A stretch of 64,000 nucleotides of DNA from Tetracladium setigerum. Its lineage: Eukaryota; Ascomycota; Leotiomycetes; Helotiales. Where the stretch lies: positions 1,798,001 through 1,862,000 of the forward strand of contig PZJY01000008.1 in the NCBI GenBank assembly GCA_031472005.1. Reading direction: 5' to 3'. The position numbers were made by a program, and so were the translations under genes. Positions 47,289 to 58,000 of this stretch are shown here, piece after piece (the stretch's first letter is position 1; each line of letters begins with the position of its first letter). A model generated the notes under the pieces. That model was not told where the DNA came from and did no database searches. It saw only the letters and a program-made list of their open reading frames with translations.

Positions 47289-49093
47289 ATGGCTTTACCC
47301 CAAAACTCAGCCGTTACTAGCGGTGTCTCCGAAGTCCCACGGCCTATTCAAAGAATCAATGACAATGATCAAAGTGGGCTCATTGCTATTCTTGCAGCTT
47401 TCGCTGTCAGTCTTGTTTTGATCTCGGCTCCTCTCCGCATCTACGTTCGTGGCAAACATAATAAATACCCCTTAAGTGATTTCTCGTACTTTGGTGCCGT
47501 GGTATGTCTCCATTCTGCATCGTTAGCTTGTTCAGGTAGCTCGTACTAACTGATGAAGCTATTCGCGATCCTTCAAGCCTCCACCATCTTCTTTGCTTTG
47601 AGCAAAGGTCTTGGGAAATCAGACGAACTAGTAGTATCCAGCGATGAGAAACTCAGATTGAAGGTACAGCGTATTCCCTCCTCATCTCCTTTCATACGTA
47701 TCACCCACCAAATACTGATCCAGCAAAAGGCATTATACACCGCAGACATCCTCAGTATCACTGCTCTTTACCTCTCCAAACTCTCCACGGCATTTTTCTT
47801 CCTCCGTCTGACACCAGCAAGTGGACACTTGTATGCTGCTTGGACTACAATTTGCATTTCGACTGGGTGGGCTTTGAGTGGAATCCTCTTGCTTGCGTTG
47901 AGATGTAATCTAAGGTCTTCTCCGTACATGGATATCTCGTCTACGCAATGTCCTTCTCTGGTATGTTCTTTCAACTCTCTCACTCCATTCCCATCATTCT
48001 TCCTCTCTTCCGTGTCGAGTTAGGTTATTTTTCACGATTGACATCGAATAATTAGCTCACGAGATGGCAAGTCATCACGGCCTTTGATATTTTATCCGAA
48101 ATTCTCTTATTCTCCATTTCTGTTTATATCGTCTGGGGATTGCAGATGCGAATGAAGGACAAAGCAACAGTTGTGTGCGCTTTTGCATTCAGACTTCCGT
48201 GAGTCTATTTCTTAAATCAACTTCCCTCTTCTCCCTCACATCCGAGTTCCGTCAGTCCTATTTCACAACCCTTTAAAGCACTTCCAAAGTTTAATCTCCC
48301 TCACAATATTTCACAAAACTAACAATCACCTTTCACCAAAAGCATAATCCCCATCTCAAGTCTCCACCTCCACTACCTTACTAAAGCCATCTCCCACAAC
48401 ACACATAACCACTCTCTCGCCTACACCCCTGCCATAGCCTGCGCATCTCTCGAAATAGGTTACAGCATAACATCTTCCATCGTCCCCTTCCTCAAACACT
48501 TCATGGTAGCCTTCGAACGGCCGCATAACAGCAGCGAAATCGAAGGCGACGTTCCCCTCTCACGAGTAGGACCACAGTCGGGATCATCAGCAGGTTTGCA
48601 TTCCGGGACATCAGGGTTGCAATCAGAAGGAGGACAGTCATCATCGTACACCAGATCCAAGTGCGCCTCCTTCACGTCATCATTCACGTCCTCTTTCACC
48701 TCATCCAAACACACATCCTCCTCGTCTAAGAACAAACTCGATGCTTCCTCCATAAAAAACAAACCCATACCACCTCCCACTCACGGAAGTATCATAGAAG
48801 AAAACGGTACTTTGGAATACACACACCATGCGACTGCCTTCACTCCCACACAAGTACCAGCACCAGCACTGCCGTGTTACAACAGCAACAGCAACAGCAG
48901 TCCACAACCAATTCAGACATTCAGACCAGATGATGTGGAGTATGAAGCCACCATTGTCACACGGAGAAAGAGTACTTCGAGACCCGGCACGGGCGAGAGT
49001 CAGATGAGATTGAATGCGAATTCTGGCGAGGTGCAGGATGCCGAAACGTTGAGGATTAGGAAGGGGGTTGAGTGGAGAGTGGAATATAGATAA
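47289..49093 (+). CDS. PTH11-like fungal integral membrane protein (rhodopsin-domain family)
   Basis: Seven-transmembrane receptor-like protein of the fungal rhodopsin/PTH11-type family; ligand unknown, and no retinal Lys motif is present. First exons are 47289-47501 and 47559-47663; three further introns follow (after LRLK, after QCPSL and within RLP). Blocks: GLIAILAAFAVSLVLISAPL (TM1), LFAILQASTIFFALSKGLG (TM2), DILSITALYLSKLSTAFFFL (TM3), LTRWQVITAFDILSEILLF, VVCAFAFRLPIIPISSLHL (TM6) and YTPAIACASLEIGYSITS (TM7). The last 200 residues are a cytosolic Ser/Thr-rich tail including SFTSSFTSSFTSS. ATG at 47289 is chosen; an in-frame ATG at 47208 would add a hydrophobic leader. Confidence 0.82.
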
Positions 49094-50029
49094 ATACTTA
49101 CCCACCTACCTAGACATACGAATTGGTGGGTTAATGTGTAAACAGACCGGATTATTATTAGGAGTGGGGATTGAAATTGTTGCGATTTAATCATGGGGTC
49201 CTAGTTTCGGTTTCTTTGAAGGGAGGAAGGGAGGAATTATATATCTAGAATGACTAAAATCAGAGTGGAATTATTAAACAAAACAAGGCGGGTTTCATAT
49301 TTTATAGGTTTTCCTCTCATTATATATATACAGCAATTCATTCGCGCTTGAAGAAGAGTTTTTGTTTGATTCATGTTTTCTTATTATTTGTAAAATGGAC
49401 CGAAGCTACGATGTTTCCCCCACCTTCACCTCCACATCACCCCAAGTAAAGAAGCAGTATGACCAGCACCATTTTTACCGCCCACTAAAGAATCAAAATA
49501 AAGAAGCAAGATAAGCTAGTCTTGTGATGATGTATGGTCACCGAGCTTGCTTCGTGCTTCTCTGTTCCTCTATATATAGGTCGTAAACCCATAACATCCC
49601 CATTGATGATGCTTCGACTGCCCCGAACGTCCGCTTGAAAAAGGAGGAGAGAAATTCCGGAAAGATTTGTGGGCTCTCTTTGCTTTCATGACATGAAATG
49701 CCATACCATATTAATCCGAAGTCGTGAAAAACAACGTGGGCTGAGATGGAAAGAAGGGTAGGTTGTGTAGAGGATGCCGTCAATCAATCTCAGAGAGGCT
49801 GTTGTGCAATCTACCAATACTGCCCAATGTGAATCGACCTAGGAACTCTTGTTGTGCTGCTCCGGTTCGCGCTGTCGATGCATCAATAACCCTTTGCTAG
49901 GGAAGAATCGTGAAAACTCAAAGATCTGATTTTGTCTCTGGAACTTTTTGGTTAGTTTCATGTATCAGAACACAGAGAGATAGATGAATTGAGTAAACTC
50001 ACAACCACAAACTCAAACCATTCTATCGC
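49094..50029. other. Intergenic region between convergent genes
   Basis: 3' flanks of the rhodopsin-domain protein (+) and the Pro/Gly-rich protein (-). Frame 49538-49783 (minus) has no recognisable content. Confidence 0.45.
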
Positions 50030-51020
50030 CTAGTTGGGAGCTAACTTGACAGCATAGAAAGTTCCGCCATCAACCACATACCATCTAACAGGGCCAATAT
50101 CGCCGCTATCAATGGTAAGACGATTGTGTTGAACAAACACATTGTCCAAATCTCGAACCCAATACATTCGGAGAGGGTCATCGTCAGCGGGCTTCATCTC
50201 CTGCTGCTCATTCATGTTGAGACCATGTGCAGTAGCGAGTTGTCGTTGAATTACTTCTCCGCCTGTGAGGCCCCACTGACCAATAGCTGGTTGTTGGATA
50301 TGGTTGGCGTAGTGCGAACCATTACCATAGTTACCGACTAGATTGATGTAGGCATTGGGGTAGTTGTTGATTCCGGGGACATTTTGGAAGTGAATGTAGG
50401 GAAAGTTTTGGTCAGGACCAGCGACTGGAGGGGCGCCTGGGCCGGAAGCTGGAACGAGAGCACCTGGGAAACCTCCGGGTGTGAAGTAGATTGGCTGCGG
50501 CTGTTGAATGACTGGAATAGCCTATCAGGAGAGGTGATGTTAGCTGTGAATATATGAATTGATTGCGAACTTTCCAGCTGCAAGACTTCTGCGGATGTAA
50601 ACAATGCAAAAGAACTCAAGAAATGAAAGGGGAAATGTGTACAGGTTGCGGAACAGGTCCTGAAGTTGGCCATCCGCCGGGAACTGGAAATCCGCCTGGT
50701 GGTGTAAATGCTCCTAGGAATCCTCCTGGGGCTGGAAATCCACCTGGCATTGGAAACCCGCCCGGCAATGGATATGGGGACTGTCCTGGAGGAACCAGAG
50801 CAGTAATATCTCCACCAGCCTTGATCTCAACTGGAACCGTTGGAGGCATAGCGTGAGGACCGAGGTTGGTAATAACTGGGATCGGGATGCCACCAGCCTG
50901 GGGGACTAGAGGTTGACCACCAATTTGGCCATCAGATCGAGGGATGTAGATATGTTCCTGGGGACCGTCTGTCGTATCACGGCCCTGTGGTTGCCAATGT
51001 TGCTCTTGAACAGGAGCCAT
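50030..51020 (-). CDS. Pro/Gly-rich protein with PGGFP repeats, function unknown
   Basis: Exons 51020-50643 and 50521-50030 give 870 nt, 289 residues, with a good intron (CTGATAG acceptor). The middle has repeated PGGF(P/A/L) units: PLPGGFPMPGGFPAPGGF, then TPPGGFPVPGGW and, after the intron, FTPGGFPGALVP. The C-terminal 120 residues are non-repetitive and look folded (NFPYIHFQNVPGINNYPNAY, MYWVRDLDNVFVQHNRLTID, VRWYVVDGGTFYAVKLAPN). No signal peptide is present, so it is probably intracellular. I do not recognise the C-terminal domain. An Arg/Lys-poor, Gln-containing N-terminus suggests disorder. Confidence 0.72.
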
Positions 51021-51951
51021 CTTGACTTGTCTATTTGTTGATTGTGGTTGTGTTTGAGGTGTTTGTTACTTCGTTCAATGGGGGTGATTTGAGGTGTTTG
51101 TTGGAGAAGGAGGATGTCGCGATCGAGTCGGTTGTTGTAGAGGAGAGTGAGAGAGGTATTGAGCTCGTTGGGTTCTTGCTTTATATAGATAGGCTAGGCT
51201 GAAGATGAAAGATGCCGGCTCTGTGCAACCAACCACGATGACCGCAAAAGTGAAGTCGATGAACGAAAGAACTTGATGTCAACTTACAGGAGTGTTTGTG
51301 ATTTTGACGACCGCTCTCGCCTGTGGGTCAAACCAGTGAATGTCTTTCGTCTTCGTCTTCTTCTTCTTCTTCCTAGGTACGTCTTCGACGATAACCTCGG
51401 TCCACGGCCAGCAGGGAATACACATTTTGAGGGCTTTGACGTGTTTTGTTTTGGTTGTGGAAGGTTTGTGGAAGAAAATGGATTGGGTTTGGAGGTTGTT
51501 ATCGCTTGTTCTTGCTGCCTCTCTTGCAAGAAATTGGTTGGCTCTTGAACACACACAAACTAAAAATATATGAACCCCCTCACTTCAATTCTATGCAAAA
51601 TAGCGGGTCTGCATAGATAGACGATTAATTTGCTTTTCACTCATAACTCAGGCGAAAGAAGAAGAGAACCATGAACACCCCCAAGGCGCGTAGTCCCCTT
51701 GCTCCTTTGACCTTTGATTAGGTGAGAAACATGCAACATAGCAAGATCGAAAGAGAAGAAGAGCAAATATGAATAATTTTAGTGAGACGAACAATTAGGA
51801 CGCTGAATAGGTAGCTACCTGATCGGAATGCCTACGGGCTATTATTCTCTAATTCAGCCACAAATCCTTCAACGGATCCTCAGCCTCTGATATATGAATG
51901 AATATTGCAGCTTCGAAGCCAGGTCAGGCAGGTGTAATATTGAAGAGAATG
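51021..51951. other. Upstream region of the Pro/Gly-rich gene
   Basis: Contains the leader and promoter of the gene starting at 51020 and the 3' flank of the gene ending at 51952. Frames around 51279-51573 on both strands come from a CTT-rich stretch near 51350-51375 and are not called. A TTTATATAG element lies at about 51179-51187, close to 160 nt upstream of the ATG. Confidence 0.45.
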
Positions 51952-53175
51952 CTAGTCCTCGTTGTAATCCTCATCCTCCAGCATCTCTCCGTATGTATTC
52001 TCGACTTCCCGAGCCTGCTTCAACCATCGCCCAACCGTAATCCAATCCTGCGACTAGAACTCGTCAGCACACTATCACGAGATATCGGTAAACATGGATC
52101 GTTCACATGAATGATCTTAACTGCAAGTCTAATTCCCTCATTATCCACCAAGAGCTTTTTCAAGGAATTGATCATCTTGGTAAAACCCTCTTCTCCAACA
52201 ATGACATACTGTGGAGCAAATTGGCCATCTGCTTTTCGAATCCGGCAAACCCAAGGACCGTCATCTAATGTATATCCCACTTCGTCATCACTCCGTGGCT
52301 TCCAAATGGCAGTGGGGGGAAGGGTTGAGGAAGGTCGTTCGGATGGGTCTTCCCAAGTACTTTGCGTCTTCGTGGATCCGGCTGAGCTAGCGCGAGAGCG
52401 AGGAGGCGAATTCGCGAACATCTCGGCCACGGCTCGAGAGAAGAATATGGGCCTTTTGGGTGACGATGGCTCATAGCTAGCTTGCGGATCGCGTGGTGGA
52501 TGTACGGTTTTCAATTGAAGTAGGTTCGTAAATTCCTCAAAGGAGTGATGTAAACCAAATGAGAAATTGGTCTCCTGAAGGAAATCCACCTTTCTATTGT
52601 CCACAAAGGTGCCGAGTATCACGTCAAAGACCTGCTTTTCAGCTTTATTCCAGCCTCCTTGAGCTCCTTTTGATTCGAGTGCTTTAGCTTTAGATTTAGC
52701 GATGTCTCTAGCCTGTTTATTCGCTCTAGCAATAACAACCGCTTTGGCCTGAGCGCTTATTAGTAAAGGATACATACGTACTCAAACATGTAAAGAAAGA
52801 AACTGAGCAGACCTTCTCTCCAAGACCCTCTTCCCTTGCCTCCTCCTCTGGACACAAATGCTCGAGCTCTTCGTCCAAAAGTGAGGCGACTTGCTGGAGG
52901 AGATCTCTGTTTTTAGGTAGCCTCAATTTTGCAAGCATTTGGCGTATTCCTGCATTGCCACCATAAAGATCCATTCCAGTGGAAGCGCTCAAGGATGGCC
53001 GCCCGCCAAGGTAGATTGCTACTCCAGATTCAGGGGATGGAAGTTCGTCCGGGTCAAACATGAAGGTGTTTTCAACAAGCTCTTGTGCAGTTGCTGTCGT
53101 ATTCTTGAGCTCGTCATGCATCTCCAACGAGAAGTGCTCAATCAGAGTCTCTTTGATATTATGTGCGGCAGACAT
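51952..53175 (-). CDS. Unrecognised conserved-looking intracellular protein
   Basis: Exons 53175-52813, 52748-52107 and 52053-51952, total 1107 nt, 368 residues, fully in frame. The N-terminal half has FMFDPDELPSPESGVAIYLG and a helical region MLAKLRLPKNRDLLQQVASLLDEEL. A basic helical stretch (QAKAVVIARANKQARDIAKSKAKAL) follows, then a Ser/Pro-rich linker, and a C-terminal part with GYTLDDGPWVCRIRKADGQF, YVIVGEEGFTKMINSLKKLL and QDWITVGRWLKQAREVENTY. No membrane segment or signal peptide. I do not recognise the family and infer no function. Confidence 0.72.
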
Positions 53176-54000
53176 GATGGCGAGACTTGGAAGGGGCGTT
53201 GACTTTATTGTGCTTGAAGTCAAGGGCAGATCGAAGAGATCTATCAACGACTGTGTTAGAAGAGAAAATCTCGGTGAGAATGACAGAGAAAAGGGTGATG
53301 GGCAAGGACAATTTTGTACCATAGTCGTGCTTGCCGTGTCTAGAGTGACGGCTTCGGCATTGAATTCCAAAATGCATTGAACGTTATGGGGCAAAACTAC
53401 CTAAGGTAGGTACCTACCAAGGTACTTTCGTGTCCAGCGCGGCTGGTCTCCGAAGTAATTAGAAGGATGATTGTTGAAATACATCAGGTCCTCCATATAG
53501 AGCACAGTGCAAAACTGAGGGATTTTGAGGATGGTCAAAGAGCGCGTAAGGTACGGCAAAACTTTGCCGGATTCTTTTGCTGGCTTCTAGACAAGTGTAG
53601 GATTCCCGTTACATGGCGAAGGAGGTTTAAGAACCATTTTCTATAATCAAGACAACATTCAAACTCGCCACATCCGATCCGGGGGTTTTTGAATTGATTT
53701 ATTTATACTCGTTTCTGCTCAAACATCTACACGCCTTTTCATACACGCCGTTGGAAGGTCCCATCCAATCTATATGTACAGTACATTTTCCGCAGCCAGT
53801 CCAGAGGAGAGATCATCCATCGCTAATGCATCCCGCGCCCATTAATAAATCTATTGCAATCAAAGAAAAAGGTCGAGATAGTACAAGAAGTTTGCTCGAA
53901 ATGCAAAAGTTCGACAGCTGTCAAGCTGCTCGTGTGAGGTAGGCGATGATTCGAGATTTCGTGAATGGCCTTGAATTATGGGCTTGGAGTCCCATCAAAT
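53176..54000. other. Intergenic region between two minus-strand genes
   Basis: Upstream region of the gene starting at 53175 and 3' flank of TIM23. Short frames only, no domain, no repeat beyond a palindromic TGTACAGTACA-like motif near 53774-53784. Confidence 0.45.
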
Positions 54001-54718
54001 TTAAAAGATGGCTTTACGCGTGACCTGTTCGAAATTTGTTAGTATTCTGTACCTCAAAATCCAGCACTCTGACTTACTGCCCATGCGCCTGCCACTGAGG
54101 CTACAATTCCTCCCGAAATCATCATCGGCCTGACGCCCCTTGTGCTCTTGAAAATCATCCCGCTCAATGCTCCCGCCATCACACTGTTCGCCGAATCGTG
54201 CTTTCCTCGCATGTGTCCGATGAACGAGTTGAAACCATTGTAAACCATCGCAATCACTGCTGCCGAATTTCCCAGGAAAGGCCCGCGTCTCGTAACGGCA
54301 TTGAGCACCGAGTTCAATCGCAACTTCGGAGGCTGTCCCGCAGACCTCCTCATTCCCTCCTGCAGACCCCAAGCACCTCCCACAGTCAACGCTGTCAGGT
54401 ATGTAACACCGGTTCCGTAACATAAATCATCAGACCATCCTCGCGATGGCAGGGCTGATTGGGAGCCTGGTAGATCAGAGAGTGTCGACTCTTCGAGAGA
54501 TAGATAGTCAAGACTGGTTGCATTTAAGCCAGCCATGGGATGTAATTGTGAAGGGTCGGGAAACGAAGGACCCGTGAGGAAGGAGGAGACATCGGCTTCT
54601 TGATAATTGTAGGGAGTTGGCGAAAAGGAGTCGGACTGGGGGCGGATGGTGAAGAGTCTGTTGTGGTGGTCGGCGCAGAAGGCGTCTTCCTGCCGGTAAA
54701 CTTATCCCAGATAGACAT
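54001..54718 (-). CDS. tim23: Mitochondrial inner-membrane import channel subunit Tim23
   Basis: Core of the TIM23 translocase that imports presequence proteins. Exons 54718-54078 and 54024-54001. The N-terminal receptor part starts MSIWDKFTGRKTPSAP and has TGPSFPDPSQLHPMAGLN, typical of fungal Tim23. The C-terminal membrane domain shows GVTYLTALTVGGAWGLQEGM, PFLGNSAAVIAMVYNGFNSF and SANSVMAGALSGMIFKSTRG with the family's Gly-rich packing motifs. The G5 run at 54638-54642 (C run on the coding strand) must gain one base to join DSSPSAP to QSDSFSPTPYNYQEAD; the total is then 666 nt, 221 residues. An essential gene broken only by a C-run loss argues for a sequence error. It is divergent from the Trm732-type gene. 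Confidence 0.92.
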
Positions 54719-55039
54719 CTTGAATAATGAAAAAAAATGAAAGTTGAATTGGTGGTTTGGGTATTGGGTGGGAGATACTTCAAAGGGCGTGTGATGATGG
54801 AGTTGTGAGAAACATTTTTTGGGACAAGCAAGCCGATCCACGGCGCATTGACCACGCCGGAACGACTCCAAGAGTCACATGATGACGCCAAGCTTTCCGC
54901 AAATTTCTATGTTTTCTAAAGTGCCTTCCACGAACAAGACCTGCGATTACAGTTAGACGAGAAATCCCACATTTTTATATGACAGGCTGGTTACGTGCAA
55001 GCAACTGAGTAAATCCTGACTTCTGTGGAAATACAAGTT
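54719..55039. other. Bidirectional promoter between tim23 and the Trm732-type gene
   Basis: 321 nt separate the two divergent start codons. No TATA box was recognised. A TGACGCC/GTCACAT-like patch lies near 54874-54889. Confidence 0.4.
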
Positions 55040-58000
55040 ATGGATTCGGTATCAGTCGCCAGAGAAGCTCCCACAGATGACCGTCTCATCTTGAAATGGC
55101 TGGAAGAGCAACCCCTTCGTGACCAAAAACCGTGAGTAGGTATCATTTCCTTTAGTTGGTGTCATCCTAATAATGAATAGTCTCACGGAGCAAAAGCTGA
55201 CTGGGTATCTGGAACAAGCTTCTCAGCCACGCCATGCCTCAGGAAATGCCTGCATCAAACTCTGCTACTTCGTTGAGCAGTGCAGAGAATCGAAGTCTGC
55301 AGTGATCAAAGATGTTGGTTACTCCAAGGACACATGCCTAGGTCTTTTCAATTTCTACATTGAGTGGAATGAGAAGAACCAAAATCGTTCAATGCGCCAG
55401 GTTCTAGAACTGGTTGCATCACTCATCAACCAAAATCCAGACAAGGAGGTCTCGAAGTCAGTGAAAGACTCGATTCTTGCAAGGAATCTGGCCATTATTG
55501 GACATAGAGGCGCTCAACCGTTCGTCAAATTTGCCTTCAAATCATTAGAATGTCTTTTGGCGAAGGGAACAATTACAGCCCAGGAGTTGATTGATGCATA
55601 TTCCATCGAAGGAGGGAGAAGTCAAACTCCGAGAGAGAATGTGCCCATTAACTTTGGATTGCTGTGGGACAGTTTGGTAGAAGAATCATTCGATTGGATG
55701 GGTCTTCCCGATGTCTCCCCTGCTGCAGGCAAGTTCCTCGTCACGGTATTTCGACAGTTGAAGAAGATCGAGGGATCTAGTGCTATCGGAGATGACCATG
55801 TTGCTTCTTGGCAGCGATGGATTCGGCATGGACTCGCAAAAGATCCAGAAGCTTTGGAAAATGTGAAAACTTATCTGTTTCCTCCACTTTTCAAGCTCGA
55901 TAGGCCAGCATCTCTACAATTTCTCGAGCAGCTCAACTGCCAAAGCCCAAATTCAAGTGATCAAGGTCAAGAAATGGATGCCCATGCCTTACTTCGTCTG
56001 GCTGCAATGGAAGTTGGAAAGAAATCCGGACTAGTGGATGACCCAAGTACGTAGACAGCCTATGTTTCACTCGCTAGGCTAACTTTGCAGGCACCTTGCA
56101 GTTCCAGAAAGCCCCAAAGAAGAAGATTGCCAGTATCATCCTACAGGAAGTCACTATTGCACCACTTCTGGTCCACTCTTCAGATACGGTCAGGTCTCTC
56201 GCCTTTTCTGTTATGGTTTCCTCCTTGTCATCCATCAGACCGTTCACTCCCGATGCGTTGGAGATGCTGCAGTCCAGCATGAGCGTGCTATACTCTGACA
56301 CTGATGCCAAGTTCCGCAATGATGTCCTAAGCCATACAAAACATATGATTGAGCGACTGAGAGGATCAACCGCCTTTCTACAGAGGGAAGTGGACTCGCT
56401 TTCTTGGCTGCCAGACCCCAAATCAAGCACAAAGGCACCACGAACGCAGGTCTCAAAAGAAGAACTAGAAGCCATTCGGAGTCTGAAAAGCAAACATGAA
56501 AAGTTTCTCGTATGGTTCCTAGACTTTTTGATCGGCGAACTGGTCCCAACATCCTCATACCAACGTCATATAACTTCTCTAAAAGCGATACAATTATTAC
56601 TCAGAACAGGAATTTTGGGCCAGGAGCCCGGAGCGCCACCGCAGAAGATTATGGACAGCGATACAATATGGCCATTTTCCATTGATTTTTTTAATCCAAG
56701 AACGCTGAGAGTACTTCTTGATCTTTTGTTAGATCCTTTCGAAGATGTCAGGTCCGCGACTACCTCCATTCTAAAACTTGCACCTTCAAGTGCTTTCTCT
56801 ACACAGTCCGCAGAGACAACACCTTCAGCCTTTAATTCAAGTCTCGAGGTCGAAAAGAAAGAATCGATTGAAGATGAAAGTCTTGACACAGGTTCTTTGG
56901 AGGACACTGTGACCGTAGAAGTTATGCATATGGATGTTCTTGCTGGATTTATAAAACGCGCAAATGAAGCATCTAAGCGAACTGGTCGAGCAGACTACGC
57001 AGATGGTGTCGCCCATTCGTACGAACTTCTCTATAGCTTACTTCCCTCTAATCAGGCTCAATTATCGTTATTCGGAAGCCTTCTGGACGACTTGGAGGCT
57101 AAAGTGAAACTTGCTGAAAGTGATCTTGGCACTGCTGTTTTAGAGGCACCTGTACATAGTACCTTTGCATCCCTCAAGTACGTTGCCTCTCTCAAACATA
57201 TTTACATAATGCTAATCATTAATTCTAGTTTTATTTGGGATTCAGTTGATCATAACAGTGCCACAATTTCAGATTCAACTTATAGTAGATGGAACGAATT
57301 TCAGCTGCGGGCATTTCAATGTTGTTCTCGCATATGGGATTCTGTCAAAGATGTTCTCTGTAACGATTCACCGGAAGGTCATCTACCTCAAGATCTTGAC
57401 GATGTCGAGTCACTTGACACGAAGGATATTCTAAGTTACAGCTTTAGGGCCATTCACGAATCGAGGTTTGTCCACTCTCACGTCTGACTGGGGTATTCAC
57501 TAATCCTGTCAGCAATATGATGAGAACTTTGGCGAGTAAAATCAGAGTCAAACAGGCCAACGGCTCACTAATCATACCTTCCGATATATTCACGTCAATT
57601 GGAAATCTTACTTTTGAGCAACTGTCAACTCTTCGCCATCGCGGCGCCTTCTCAACAGTCTCGCTGACTTTTGCGAGGTTCTGCCAGCTCACGCAATATC
57701 TGGCAACCGACGCATCTCCAACTCTCCTTGAAACCTATTATCAAGTGAGTTCCACATATCAAAGCTTGTTGACTCAGCTAATTTCTAAAGGGAGCTCTGA
57801 AATGTATTTTTGAGCAAGTATCAACCACTCGTCGATCAGCTGGGATCCCAGCTCTCGTGACTGGCATTTTGTCGTCAAATGCCAAAAGTCCATCGTTCCC
57901 GGATGTTATGAAGGAGTTAAAGTCACTTTCTAGACAGCCAGTCCAGCTTTCCGAAACAGACGAAACAAATCTGTCTCAAGTACATGCAATGAATTGCTTA

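Noticed and set aside
48660..48735. SFTSSFTSSFTSS repeats as a separate low-complexity gene
   Set aside because: They lie in frame within the tail of the rhodopsin-domain protein.
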